Source of the DNA: Ilyonectria destructans
Lineage: Eukaryota > Ascomycota > Sordariomycetes > Hypocreales > Nectriaceae
Direction of reading: 5' to 3'
DNA: 64,000 nucleotides
Assembly (NCBI GenBank): GCA_020740775.1
Contig: JAHEWK010000002.1
Coordinates: 3,906,001-3,970,000, forward strand
Shown here: positions 25,896 to 38,900 of the stretch, piece after piece
Position numbering within the stretch: position 1 is the stretch's first letter
How the letters are laid out: each line of letters starts with the position of its first letter
Notes under the pieces: generated by a model
What the model saw: only the letters and a program-made list of their open reading frames with translations
Database searches by the model: none
What the model was told of the DNA's origin: nothing
Program-made: the position numbers and the translations under genes

Positions 25896-28206
25896 TTAGA
25901 ACTTCTCTAGCAAGTTCATGCGTACCGTCCACATGCGAGCCCGCTTACCGTAGATGTACATAGGGATTGTGAACAACATCAGGATCAACTGGATGATGCC
26001 AATCCAAATGTACACTTTCTTTGGACCATCTGCATTCAGCCAATGCGTCACGAAGAGGCTGAATACAAGTCCATGAAGGACATTCTTCGAGAAGTTGAGC
26101 GTCACCAGCGCCTCTCCAGCATACTGGCGGTAGCTGTCCACGCAAAATGTGATGGCTGTTGTTGAGCCGAGCGAACATCCAAACGAGATGACGCCAAAGA
26201 AGACCGTGGGGACAATCCAGTGGTCCTTCTCGTCGGCCGACCAGCCAAAGCCCATAAGCCCAATGCATGTGGTGATAAGAATGGGAATCGCCATGACGAG
26301 CCGGAACTCAGGCTCGTACAGGCCGCCATTGCGCCGTGCCATGGCCTTGACGATAATATCGCTGATCTTTCCTGCCACGCCGGTACCGAGGATTCCACCA
26401 AGGAAGGGAGAGATGTATACCAAGCCAGTTTGCAGGGCGTCAAAGTTGTAGGATTCCTTGTTACGGTAGATCATGGCCATCGACTCGGAGACGACAATCA
26501 GCCATCCTACCGAACAGGCATACACACCAGCAGACCACAAGACTGCAGGATATGCAAACAGAACAAACGGCCGCATCATGACCTTGAACCAGCTGTCATT
26601 GTTAAGACGACCGTTCCAAGGCCTGAGCTGCTGAGTGAACGACTGGGCCGGTTGAAGTCGAAGATTATGCGTGTAGGCTTGGACTGTGGGGGGGCCCTTG
26701 AGTTTGGAAGCAGGGATCTTTTCATTGTCCAAATTGGGTCCAGTATTGAAATAACCGACGTTGGCCTCACTTCCACTCGCACTATTGAAGTAGGAAGAGT
26801 TTGAGGCGTTAACAAGATGTGCTGGAGGTACCGCCCCAAGGTTATAATTGGAAGAAGGCCGGGTCTCTCCAGTCTCACCAGTGTCTTTGGTGGCACGAGC
26901 CTCGGGGTTGTCTCCCTTGGTTCCTGATGTGCCAGAGGGGTTTGAGTTGGGAGTAGCCTCAGGAGCGAACCCAACATGAACATCTTTGTGCTTCCGTGCA
27001 GTGCCTGGAGTCATAGGTGTCATAGGATCAGTATCTGCCGGGTGTTCCTGAGGACTCAGTATCCCCGTATGACGAGATGAATGTCGGCGGAGAAAGCTTG
27101 GCCTCTTGGATGGACGCCTTGCCTTGGCGTGTGGGGTTCTGTCCCAGAAAGTCTCAGGAACGAACAGAAAGAGAAGGACGAAGCAAGCCCCCACAACCAT
27201 AGCCACGATCCTGCTCAAGTTAGACTGTGTTCCATTAAAAAAACTGTGTGGAGGGTGCTTACCAGAAAACCCATCGCCACCCAAAACGACCAATGATAGC
27301 TGCGCTAACCAGTGGAATCAGGTTCTTGCCTCCGAGGAGCAATAACGTGTAGATACCAATGCGAAATGCTCGCTCATGCAAGAAAAAGATTTCGGCAATG
27401 GTGGCAGACGGCAGACACTCGACTGGGCTGACGGCCATGCCCTGGAATACTCTGGCGACCAGAAGAGAAGTGAACGACGGAGACCAGGCTGCCCAGAGCG
27501 ACATGCCAACGAAGACAATGGCACTGGCGAGATAGACCGGACGTTTTCCCCAGAGAATCGCAGTGGGCGAAACGACTACGGAACCAACACCGAGACCCAT
27601 CATGTAGAGTCCGGTGGTTAGGGAAACGCTCTCAACCTCGATGTCGTATGTCTCCGCGACATTGGTGAAGCCAGCGGCGAGGATGGGAGTCATTCCACCG
27701 CCAACCATGCAATAGAAGCCGAGAGATAGCAAGGCAAGGTCACGTCGCCAGCCGGGCCAGTTGAGGGGATCATTGTCTGACTCTTCGGGTTGGGGCTCCA
27801 AGATGATGTCACCGTCGCCGGTCATCTTCTTGGTCTCAGCGTCATCCACGGGGACTGGGTGGGCAGGAGCAGACGAAGTGGAGGGCCTGGGCATCTCAAC
27901 CGGGAAGCCGGTGGGGATGGAGGAATGAGAGGTCCTGGCATGAACATTGCGTAGGCCAAGAGGCTCGTTGCGATGTTGAGCGAGTAGCAAGACGGATCCT
28001 ATTTTCAGCGTTAGTTTTCCGGCTGTCTTGGAGATTCAAGGGCGAAACCAACCAGGAACCTCAATGGTCTCTTTATCGTTCAACACTCCCATGCTCCATT
28101 TCGACGGCCCGGACACATCGTCGGAGGAGCTATTGCTCGTAGAGTTATCGCCAAAGAAGCGACGCCATCGGGATTGCGCAGGCGAATTTTCCTTTTCTGT
28201 GGACAT
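25896..28206 (-). CDS. Major facilitator superfamily transporter
   Basis: Three exons: 28053-28206, 27263-27998 and 25896-27210 (2205 nt, 734 residues). A hydrophilic N-terminus of about 135 residues precedes DPLNWPGWRRDLALLSLGFY, the usual lead into membrane segment 1 of fungal DHA1-type carriers. The loop between segments 2 and 3 reads ILWGKRPVYLAS, an MFS motif A variant. Six helices are followed by an unusually long cytosolic loop (about 200 residues, Ser/Thr/Pro-rich, with TDPMTPMTPGT), then six more helices including the SYRQYAGEALVTLNFSKN segment. Such carriers export drugs, polyamines or metabolites with proton exchange. The substrate cannot be told. The start codon at 28206 gives MSTEKENSPAQSRWRRFFG. 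Confidence 0.9.
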
Positions 28207-29611
28207 GTTTGGTGCTGGTTAAGGGCGATGTGTTCGCCTTCCACCAGCTCAGGAGGAGATTCCACCACAAACGAGGAAGCGCAGCGAGTTGCCAGGAACA
28301 AAGAATCTCTATCAACAAGATTGGGTGGCGGATGGATCCACCTACGGTGGAGGAGGAATACGCCAAGAGAACCCTGGGGGTTACCGTTGACGATTGGTGG
28401 ATCTGCGGGCGGTGATTGTTGAGGGTTTATCAAGGAGACAAAGGAGGGGTCTGTTCCTTATGTGGAAGCTTGGAAAATTGGAAAGGCGGAAGGTTCTAGG
28501 CGGGAGATTTGTTGTGATGATGATGATGATACTTGAAAGCTCAACGGGGATTAAAGTGCCGTGAGGGAGGGAAAGACAACAGGATAGAAGAGTCTGGGCC
28601 TTCGAGTCTCGGTGCAATTGTGCAATTGGGGAATGCCAGGTGACAGCCTCCGGCAGCCGAAGCCGAGAGTGTGTATGTGTGCGTGAGATGTTGCGCGTGT
28701 GTCTCTGTCTGTAGGTGTTTTGATGTAGGTTTGTCGTGTTGTTGTGGATGGGAGATGATGATGGAGGGACGGCAATGGGAGGGATGCACGAGGCACGAGC
28801 ACACACCGGGCAGGCGCCGGGGCAAGTGGCGCGCTGGGACGGAGTGGCCGGGAGATGCCTGGCGATTGGGAAGCGACCCCCGTGTTGGTACCTGCCTGAA
28901 GGTACGGAGTAGGTACGGACGGAGTAGAGAGCCTCGGGGGGATTAATCTGCTTGGGGAAGATGATAAGAGTACGGAAACTGTAATTGAGACCGGGCGGCA
29001 GGATATAAAAAGGAATCAAAGGGTGAGGCCGATCTATCTTCCAAACACCGGCCCGTAGCCGTGGTTGTAGCCGTTGCCGTTGCCGCCGCCGCCGCCAAAG
29101 CATCCGCTTCACCGTCCCACGACGATCACGAATTGCTACACAGTAAGCCTGCAACACTACGATGGGATGGTGCCGATGACTCTGACTCGGGATGCCGGAC
29201 GGCGGAGGTGGCGGTGTCGAGCGAACAGGGTCTCGGCGGCCACATGCCCACATGATCCATCATGGCTGCCACCTGTCGAGGGTCCCGTGCAGCACCCTCA
29301 CCACTGTAAGGCGCTGCACCGCGCCGCCCAGAGCGCGCCCAGAGCCGCAGGCAGCCTGGGTGGGGGATCCCCCACTGCAACCGCTGCAGCCGCTGCGCTA
29401 CAGAAGCACCATGACGTGCCGAGACCCTTGGGCCCGTCCTCGTGGCCTTGTGCGGAGGTGCTGGGGCCTGTTTCCAGGCGCAATTACATCAGCCAAGTTG
29501 ATCGGGCAGTGAGTCTGATGGGAGGCATCCTGGCCACCTTGTATTTTCTTCCCAACCTCGTCCCCTCGGCCGTGAGAAGCTCTAATCTCCGCGACAACGC
29601 CCTCGCAAGCA
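28207..29611. promoter_or_regulatory. Divergent promoter region, MFS and thioredoxin-like genes
   Basis: This 1.4-kb stretch is between two divergent start codons. It holds a GAT microsatellite (28516-28530) and GT-rich tracts (28670-28760). Open frames such as 28381-29253 minus have low-complexity His/Arg/Thr composition and no domain, and are judged to be chance frames or 5' UTR. Confidence 0.4.
28516..28530. repeat. GAT microsatellite
   Basis: Five consecutive GAT units upstream of the MFS gene. No function is evident. Confidence 0.65.
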
Positions 29612-30384
29612 ATGCATCTCCCTCCAGGGTTCCGAACCGGGCTGCGGCCGCTGCTCAGCAAGCCAATTCGCGGCCCAGTCCATCGTGATGCTGTGGCTCG
29701 AGCCTTTCTTTCGACGTCGGAGCCGCGTCAGGCAAAGAACCAGATATACGCGCCGTAAGTCTCCACCACTTTATCACCTGCCTATGCCCGCACCTGCACG
29801 TTCGTTCATGGTCCATTGTCCATCGTCCACCATCTGCCACCATCTCTATCTCTAGCGCTATATCTCAATCCCGCCCCTTGTCACATCATCGAATCCACGT
29901 ATACATTACCCCCACTCCCCGCCTCCTGTGCTAAAACCATCCAACCTCCAGTATCCGTAACCCCGACTCCTTCACCACCTACCTCTCCCTGTCCTCCTCC
30001 GCCCGCACTCCGCTCCTCACATTCTGGACTGCCTCCTGGTGCTCCACATGTCGTGTTGTCTCCCCGATGCTTCGCTCCCTCATCGAGGCTGGCGTGGGTG
30101 AGGACGAGGGCGGCGTCGCCTTTGCCACGGTCGAGTTCGACTCCCCAGACATCATGTCCGGCAGCCCCAACCTCGCCCTCGACTACATGATCACCAGCAT
30201 CCCCACCTTACTGAGCTTCGATGCCGGCGAGGTGCAGTCGGCGACCAAGATGGCCGACGCGAGGAAGATGGCTGATCGTGAGTTCCTCACCGAGTGGATC
30301 CGCAATGAGGCGAGGAGGCATGGCGGACGAGGCGGGGGCAGCGGCGGTGCTTCCTCTGTGTTTGGAGGCTTGTTTGGAAAATAA
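29612..30384 (+). CDS. Thioredoxin-fold protein, probably mitochondrial
   Basis: Two exons: 29612-29754 and 29952-30384 (576 nt, 191 residues). The first ~35 residues are rich in Arg and free of acidic residues until Asp26, ending in AFLSTSEPRQ, which looks like a mitochondrial presequence. After the junction the fold reads PLLTFWTASWCSTCRVVSPML: Cys78 and Cys81 form a WCSTC redox site, a variant of the classical WCGPC. The cis-Pro loop is SIPTLLSF. A Gly-rich tail ends the protein. Thioredoxin-like proteins reduce or isomerise disulphides. The altered dipeptide between the cysteines suggests a different redox potential or partner, which is inference. It is divergent from the MFS gene. Confidence 0.85.
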
Positions 30385-31178
30385 TACTTGGTGGTATCAA
30401 AGCAGCAAGCGTTGTTCCATCTTTTCGAGCCAATGTACCTCTTCTAGGTACGCAGTCGTGTACATATCTCTGTAAAACATCGGCATCCGGAGAGCCACCA
30501 ACCAAAATACAAAAATGACGTTGCGGCATGCACGGTCTGCCGCCATACGTCACCCGGCTTGACACTTGTAAGTAGAGGCTGCACAACAACACGACATTAT
30601 GTGGCATGATAAGAACCGCGCTCATCACATCACTCTCCAATATCATCGCGTCTCGGCTTTTGATGGCCGCCTACCAATAAATGCATTGCCGTATCACCAC
30701 CAGCTCCACCATGCCACTTGATCGACAGTGCTCCCTTTTCCAACCAAGGAAATCCGCGTGTGCCGTGATCCCACTCTCCTCCACTAGCATGTCACAGATG
30801 CCGAACACGACCTCTCATCTGCAAACCTGCATTTATTGAGACTACAATCAACATCAACTCCCCGCCCAGGTCACACCACCCCAAACTAGTCAAACCCCAA
30901 CCAACCTCAACCAACAAGACCTCCCTCGGCACATGAAGAGGGAGGCATAACCCAGTCAAAGTACACCACATCCAACGCCCTCATCCTATGCTCTCGTCCC
31001 ATATATTTTATTATCCCAACAGTCAAACACAGGGTGTCTTCTGGGGTTATTGCCTCCATGGTTGCCATGGCTCTCGTCGTCATCCGTGGCTTCAACCTTG
31101 GTGCTCCTCGTCATCATTCATCCGCCGTCCCTGTCATGGACGCAATCTGCGTCTCTCATCTGGGTATCGTGAGTGAAT
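30385..31178. other. Convergent intergenic stretch
   Basis: This 794-bp stretch is between two 3' ends. It probably holds the 3' UTRs of the thioredoxin-like gene and the CHS4-like gene. No gene is seen. Confidence 0.4.
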
Positions 31179-34100
31179 TCACATGATGGTGCAATCGCCT
31201 TCCTGCTGTCTCTCAATCTTGCTTCTCGAGATGCGTTCCCGCTGGCGCTGGCCACCCTTGCCAGCGCGCTTCAGATCTTCTAGTCGCTCACGAGCCTTGG
31301 GGAAGTCTTGGGCTAAGAAAGAGTATTAGCATTTTCATATTATCCATAGGTTGCACGTCCAAGGCATTTTACTTACCGGCAGCTCGCCAGTACCAGCGCT
31401 TCGCGTCCTCCAAGTTCGCCGGAACACCGATGCCCACCTCGGTGAAGTAACCCATTGCATACTCAGCCTTTGCGAGACCTGCAACGGCTGCTTTACGAGC
31501 CCACAGGTACGCTTCCGTGTCGCTCTGACCCAGGACGCCCTCGCTACCCGTCAGATACCATCCACTCAGCGCCAGCTCGGCCTGGTGCTCCTCCTGTGTC
31601 GCCGCTCGCGAGTACCACATGATGGACTGCCGAGGATCGATCGGGCAACCCAGCAAGCCATACTCGAAAGAGCATCCTAGCCGGTACTGCGAGAACTTGT
31701 AACCCAGGTCCGCAGCCTGTATGAATAGGTCGTAGGCATACGCCTCATCTCGGATAATCACGTCGTTGGGCTGCGCAGACTCGTACAACAAACCCAATTC
31801 GTGCAGTGCGTGCGGGTTCTCCGAGTTGGCCCGTTCCGATGCCCGCTTCAGCCACCCCACCGCCTCGCGAGGATTCTTGGGTTGACCAAGCAGTCCCTTG
31901 AGCAAGATCATACCCACTTTGTACATCGCAGGGGGGTCTCCCAGTGTTGCCGCTCGCTTATACCACTGGATCGCTTTCAATGGGTCTCTACGAGTACCAC
32001 CTCCTTCCTCATGACCGATCTCGCAGCAAACCGCCGTTCTGTACGCTGCCGCAGCATGTCCGAGCTTGGCCGCCGACTGATACATGGTAAAGGCCTCCTT
32101 GAAGTCAGGCTCATGCCCGAAGAGACCCCTACCGACGCTGTCGGCCATCAGGAACATGGCATCCTGGTTCTGTGCGTTGGAGAGCTTCTTCAGAATTTTC
32201 TGGCAGTCTATCAAGTATCGCTCACGCGCCCTGGGCCGCTGCTTAGGCTCAAGCCTGGGGACGAGGACGTCGGTGGCTTCAATAAGTTTCTTGGCCAGCC
32301 TCAAGGCAGATTCCTGATCCGCAGGGTTGGACTTGATAACCATTCTCAGATGCTCCAGCTCTTGCGGTGTTACCGGGGCTTCTTCCTTGGCAGGCTCCTT
32401 GGAGACACTCGCCTGACGGGACGGCTGCTGCTGCTGGGGCGGTGGCTGTTGGCGTTGAGGGTGCTGCTGCTGAGGTGGTGGCTGATGTGCCTGCGGAGTC
32501 GGTGCCGAGACGCCGCCATAATTTCGGACTGGGGGTGGCTTTTCATTTAGATTAACAATCGAATTGGCCATTAGGCCCGGTCGCACCGGCGTCGGGTGCG
32601 AGGGTAGGATATCTGGATTCCGGCTTTGCTGCAGACCTGGCCTCATTGGTGCTGGGTTGTTCGGTAACCCACCAGGTCTACCTCCAGGAGGCGCACTCGG
32701 GCCACTTGGAGGCAATTGATCCTGTATTCCAGGTCCAGGATAGCCCTGGTCGTAACCTTGCTGATAGCCATTCATGGCATTCATGGGGGGAAGAGGGGGG
32801 ACAGACGGCGCGTCACCGACCATCTCAAAGACAGCTGCTTGCGGTTGGAGATCAGGCTGTGATTTGGCGTGGTAGAGTTGCGCCGTTTGGTGGGCTCCAA
32901 CTTGTTGGTGCTCATGACTGGGACGCATCGTCTGCTCGAAGGATCCTCGTACCCCTTGGGATGGTATCGCGTCGAAATCTGGAAGACTGGTTCGCTCCTG
33001 TTGTCGATTCGAGCCGTAGGCTGGGTTGTTATTTTGCTGATTATCGAAATAGGGGTCATAAACATCATTATAAGAAGCTGCCGGCGGCTTTCGGTATCCT
33101 CCGTGCGCTTCGTCATACTCGCCAATGTACTGGCTTGCCGGGGGTCCCTGAGGCTCAGTTGGGTACATGCGCTGTGGGGGAGGTCGATGTCCAGCAGCCG
33201 TTGAAGGTCGTTGAGGAGGCATGCCCCGACCAGCAGGGGGCCCATTGACTGGCATCGTGCCCGTCCGTTGCAGCGGTTGCATTTGGTTTCTTGAGCTGCT
33301 GTCTTCCACGGGCATCGTCATACTTCGTCCAGGTGGTCCGAACCCGTTTCTTGGAGGTCCCTGCCCACCGGGGCTATATCCATCGTCGTAGTCTCCATAA
33401 CCACCCGGAGCCCCGTAGCCTGGGTCTTGTCCGGGAGGGGGTCCACGTCTCTGATCAGGATATCCCTGAGTAGGGTAGCCTCTTGGAGGTCCTCGTCCTC
33501 CATTCATCGCGGTCCGCTGGCTGTCTGAACTAGTTCTCCCCAGCGGCATCGGTTTCTGATTCAGATCCATATTAGCCATCTGATCAGCCATTTGTTCGTC
33601 TGACTGTCTGATTTGTCCCGGGAACGGCGGATAGTTCCCGCCAAACCCGCCGCCTCGAGGGCTAATTGGATTGTTGTTCATCGGTGGTTGGCGGCCTATA
33701 AGTCGCTGTGAATAACGAAATCCAAAGTGGAGGGGCCAGTCAGACACTCACCTGATGGGTCCGAATGCGCTCCATACGGGCTGGGGCGCATCCCACCTCG
33801 GCCTGGGCCACTGTTAGACATGCCTCTCACAGGTCCTTGGGCGCCCGGAGTATGACTTCGAGGCGGAGGAGCGCGGGCCCGGTGCGGATCGGCCGTCTGT
33901 GGACGATGAATCGGTCCTCCACGCCCTCCGGGCATCGGCCGTCCACCGGGCCCTGGGCCTTGTGCGTATGGATCTTGGGGCGGAGGAGGGCCTCGCGCAT
34001 AGTTGGGGTCCTGGTATTGTCCTTGTCCTCCGTAATCCTGGCCGTAACCTCCGTTGTAATTATCATAGCCATTTCCGTTCTGATAGTCGTCGTACTGCTG

Positions 34101-34202
34101 TGGCGGCGGTGCGTTGCCATACTGTCGTGGGGCAGATCTCTGGGGTGATGGGCCACCATACTGGCGCTGCTGGCCACCATAACCTCCGTCGTAGGTCGCC
34201 AT
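31179..34202 (-). CDS. CHS4: Chitin synthase activator, CHS4/SKT5-type Sel1-repeat protein
   Basis: Three exons: 33752-34202, 31377-33695 and 31179-31312 (2904 nt, 967 residues). About 590 residues of Pro/Gln/Gly/Tyr-rich disorder precede a run of Sel1 repeats (from about residue 675), for example AFTMYQSAAKLGHAAAAYRT and AIQWYKRAATLGDPPAMYKV. The last exon is basic and ends in Cys-Thr-Ile-Met, a CaaX box. Yeast Chs4/Skt5, which recruits and activates chitin synthase III at the plasma membrane, has the same layout, with Sel1 repeats and C-terminal farnesylation. The family also includes paralogues without the CaaX box, so the terminus supports this assignment. An in-frame upstream ATG at 34238 would add 12 residues; the 34202 start begins MATYDGGYGG. 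Confidence 0.88.
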
Positions 34203-37200
34203 GACTGCGACTCCAAGAAGATCGCAGAGCGCAGTCAAAGGTTGATTTTGGCTTTCGGCCGCTCGTCGTCAAATAGTTTGGGCGTCGACGCGGAAACCTG
34301 GGGGGATGGGCGGTCCTAGAGCCAGGTCCCGCGGGGGGAGGGATGTTGGTAGGCGCAAACTGCGGGTAGGGCTAGCTGCGCTACAGTCGCATTGCCGCAG
34401 CTCTGCTGCAGTCAGGGCCACAACGTTTCGGAAGCGGAATGATCGGCGGGTCGCGGTCGGAGTGTTGTTACTGCAAGAGAGTGAAGCGGTCGGCAGTCGA
34501 AGATCGCCAGGCAACGGAAGAGTTAGAACCGAGAAGTCAAAGTTGGGGGCGTGCCCCCTTGCGAATTACGAGTTGCGTGGCCAGCGCGGTGAGAGTTTGC
34601 GACAACGAGATGGCTGGTGACAAGGCGACAGCGACGAGCAAACCAGTCAGTGGCTGGTAGAGGAGGAGCACGCAGTCGCACAGGGATGAGGTATGTATAA
34701 AGGGCGACGGACGTGGCAATAAAAGAAATGAAGAAGAACAATAGGATCAAATTAACAGCACGAGGAACAGGGAGAGCTCGAATCGGGTCGCTCGGTGGCT
34801 CGGTCGGTGGTGGGCCAACGCTATGCGCTGGACGAGGGGGACAGTGGGTGGCGAGGGACACTGGACACTGCACGGGACCGGTTCCAGCCAGGTTGAAAGG
34901 GAGATGCGGAGAGGAATTCCCTTTATGTTGGGCGTCTCCGAGCTCCGAGGCGAAGAAAGGATGGAATTGGATCGAGTCAAGGTCCCCCGGTGTAGGTTCC
35001 CCCCAGTGTGTGAGTCTGCCCTCCCCCGCCCGGCTAGTGGGTATCAACGAGGTGTGGAGTGCTGTAGGTACCTACAGCAGAGGGGTTCCAGTTGAGGGGC
35101 GGGCTTCTTTAGGCCAGGTACCTGCCCCGTCCAGCAATGTCCCAGGCCGGGCTACTGTAGAAATGCGGTCTTTGACGGTGTCTTGCCTTAAGCTAACGCA
35201 CTAAACCTCTAAGGCCAGCCCCCAGAAGCCATTAGAAGCCCAGGCCCTAGGGAGGCTTGGAGAGCCCTGGAAGTACCTACCTTAGCGAGCCGCGGAGCCC
35301 TGCAAGTTCTGGGGTGGCTCGACCACCAGGGCACCAGGGGGCCGCCTCACCCCTCCACTCTGGGGCCTTGTGATCCTGATCAGGGCTTCTATGATCCATC
35401 CATCCCCCGCGGTCACGACATTGAGAGGGCAGCACTGAGTCAGGCTACCAGTGCAGCCACACCTCACCAGAATTGTTACTGCATCCCTAAAGGCAAAAAT
35501 AACTATGTGAAGAAGCATGTGAAATGGGATAATCTAACTGAGGCGTCACTACTGGACTTCTCAATCTCTGCTCCTACGGCGGCATGACCACAACGCCGAC
35601 GACACCATGTGCCTCGCTCTCGCATCCTCAAAAAGCCACCAAAAGCGCAGCTAATGCCTGTCGGTGCTGGTCGACGCTGGTCGTCCCTGGCCCCATTCCA
35701 GCGGCCCCAATCGCAGGGCGTTACGCCGCTGCCGGCTTGGCCCCATCCCTAGACGCCAATATGCAAAAGACCATGGCTCGACTGGGCGGGTCGTCGCCGT
35801 TAAGACGTTAATAACCCACCAAGGAAGCGACTGTCATGGAGACTGTTGCAGGGGGTAGACGCGACACAATACGCGGGTGCGCTGCTGGCTCTCGCCCGCC
35901 ACACCATCCCAGCGGCTGCAAGCTTACTCTTACTCTATATATTTGGTGTGTACGGAGGTAGGTACCCGCAGTGAGCCGTGTCAGCGCATTGCTATACCTC
36001 CAGGATGCATCATGATGCATCGGGATGGCATTCTGCCGGAGAGCTGTTTGGTTTTGTTTTGCCCCCCCAACCTCAATGCGCATGCCCAGGCCCTGCGCTG
36101 GGGCATGTCGGAGCCGGCTGTGCCAGACAAAGCATTGCCGTGTATCACAATCGCCCTCGACCTAGATTGGTGGGCTTGATTGGCCACTCGCTTCGTTGTC
36201 GTCTCGTCTTCTCCTACCGTCGACGCTCAGGGATGAAAATGCGAAACACGGGCCTCCCCAAGTTCTCATTGAAGGGATCCAAGGGGGAGCCGCACCCAGT
36301 GTCGAAACGAAACAGCGGCCAGCCCAATATCCTGCCGTCCATATTGGGCGCGGCAGGGACGAGACAGACGAGACGGGCGATACGTACGCTCTCCGTCCCT
36401 GAATCAACCCTTAACAAGGGCCTTACCTCGCTTGCTTTATGGCATAACATCATCTCGTGGGTACAGCCAAGAACTACGGATCGACGGCGGACGGGCTCTT
36501 CGGCCGCCCCTGGCGCGAACTACTCGAGGAAGAAAACCTTCAGGCACGCCAACTCACATTTATTGGATGCTTTGCCAGAGACACTGATAATGCAACCCTG
36601 CTGAACTGGCCTCGATTGGCCTGCCATGCTGTTGAGGCTGAGGCCGAGGAGGCCTCAGCACCCGCACCTGACCGGGGATGTAACAACCCCAAAGAAAAGT
36701 CCCCAAAGAAAGGAAAGAAAATAACAGGTTGGGGATTATCATTGATGGGGCAATGACATCAACCGCCGCCTGTGCGGGCTCAGCAGACCTTTCGCCTGAC
36801 CGAGGACAATCATCTCGCTGGACGTGGATGATGGCTTTCTGAGACGCCATACGCCGAACGGGCCAAGTTGCTGGCCTCAAGCGTCGATCGTATTGACCAG
36901 TCAGAGGCTGTGCAGCGGCTGATTTGGGAAGATGAGCGTTTTGCCACAGCAGGCTCAAGAAGGCCCGACCCAGCGTTCAATGCTGTCATGTCCAGTCCAT
37001 TGAAATGGAGCTGACGCCAAGCTGTGCTGCCCGGCGCTTGAGTGTGTTTGATGAGTCGTCTGGTCTGGGCACGGCACGTTACAGCCGCCGTTTGTGAGTG
37101 CGCATGTCAGACCAAAGTCGCATTGCGCTGCACGAGTACTTCGTACCTGCAGCTGAATTGTGTGAGGAATGGCTACCACTACATTAAGGCGTCCATTCAT

Positions 37201-38900
37201 TGGTTCGAGATCACATAGTACCTTTAAGATTAAATGGCCTGCGTTGCTTTGAACGCCAACTCATCATCGCTGCGCCAACCCACATTTTCGCGACTTTCTA
37301 CGACGTAGCAGCTGTTTCGAATAGAGACAGGCAAAATACGCTATTGCGGTTGACATCAACGATATGGGAATTTCCAGACGATTGGTCAAGTCCACCATTC
37401 CTTGCCAATATTCGCAAGCTTCTATGATTCAACCGCAGTGTTGCACTGTCCAGTCTGCCAATGTGCGATTGGTTTAGCGCTCTACCGGTGCGGATGCCCC
37501 AAAGGATTACACTGCATCCAACCAGAGTGGATTTCTTGCGTCGCATATTGGAAGGCCTTGTCATGATTACTGTGTCAAGTTCGTGAATATAGATTCTTTC
37601 TCTGCATCTTGGGAGTGCACATTCAACCCAAATGCCTCGCTCGTTAATCATTCGGGAAGTCCATCGCCTTCGACTTGCATCACAACTGTGGGCTAGCTCA
37701 ATTGCCGGTTCTACTGATGCTGGTATGCATTATAGAAGTAATTTGATTGACTTCGTTGCCTGTTTGGAATTGCATGCAATGCCGCATCTATTACTCAGAC
37801 TCGATGCTACATGGTAGGAACTGGCTCTGGGACTTTTTTCGTCCTTGATCGGATAATTACTTCTCCTCACCTTCTGGTGAACCCCGATTTATTAATTCGC
37901 GTTCAATTGTTTTGAGCGAACCTCCAATAAAAAGTCCATGGCAATATCAGGATCCATTCCAACCAAATTATGGTAGCATCAACAATTGATGTGCGTGTAT
38001 TTGGTATCAGAGGGGGGCAAAGATAGATTTAGACAAAAATAAAATATCGGTGAATGTCGAGCATAGGTTGTCAGATGCGACCGTTCGTCACATGGGGCCA
38101 GGCCAGGGATGTTTCCTTACCATGGGAGAGTTCCTTGTGATGTAAGATTATAACTCATTGCGTTGACTTCATTCCCCGCGTAAATCTTATTTTTTGGAAT
38201 CTTGGTGGGCATCCTTCGAAATAAATGCAGACAGAGCCTCACTAGGCAATACGTTCATTATGAGTCGGTAGAGATTATCACTCATTCAGAGTATATTTAA
38301 AGGGGAAGTGTCCGGGTTTTTGACAATAATCTCGTTAGCCGCTCAAACTCTTATAATAGCACCATCGGTGGAAATATTATTTCTTGCCCGGGGGGGGGGG
38401 GGGGGGTTGACTTTTACTTGGACTTCGGAATGGTAGCAGATGATGGTCCAGAGAACTCTTAGCAAATTATGTTCTGAAGACTTATCCGAGAGCACGAGCT
38501 CACGGGGCATCTCAGTGATGTAACCAAAATTGAGGAAGCCCAAATAAACATTTTCAATGCTGCCGTGTTCATCGGGTTAAATCACACAAAACGTCTTGTA
38601 AATGTGCCGTTTGTTTAAGACCTTCATGTGCTCTAGGGTGACCGTAATGGAAGCGACTTACAGCGGACTGCGCCCCTCCATTTTTTTCGCAGCGTTCCGG
38701 GGCCCGGAATAAGCCTACTGCCGTTACCGCCTTCCCAATTTGTATTAGCCACCAATGAAATTCTGCCCAATCCATGACGGATATCGAATCGCGAAAATCG
38801 TCATTGGGAGAGATCGTGGAGAGCGCAATCAGCCAGCAAACGAGTTCTGCCCCGAGGATCTCATCAATACGGAAATCCACAAGGTTTCCAATCCACGACC
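34203..38900. other. Long divergent gap between CHS4 and CBP4 (4.7 kb)
   Basis: No supported gene on either strand. The first 800 bp next to CHS4 are rich in G/A tracts and probably hold its promoter. Open frames such as 35978-36604 plus (208 codons) show no domain. From 37.2 to 38.7 kb the DNA is AT-richer and ends near a 17-G homopolymer. The nearest part of the gap serves CBP4. Confidence 0.4.
38390..38406. repeat. Poly-G run of 17
   Basis: Seventeen consecutive G on the plus strand. It is either a true homopolymer or a sequencing and assembly artefact, since such runs are often miscounted. Confidence 0.8.

Noticed and set aside
28381..29253. 290-codon minus-strand frame upstream of the MFS gene
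   Set aside because: Low-complexity His/Arg/Thr/Pro sequence with no domain and no splice link to the MFS start; more likely 5' UTR or promoter.
31801..32550. 249-codon plus-strand frame opposite the CHS4-like gene
   Set aside because: Antisense shadow of the Sel1-repeat exon.
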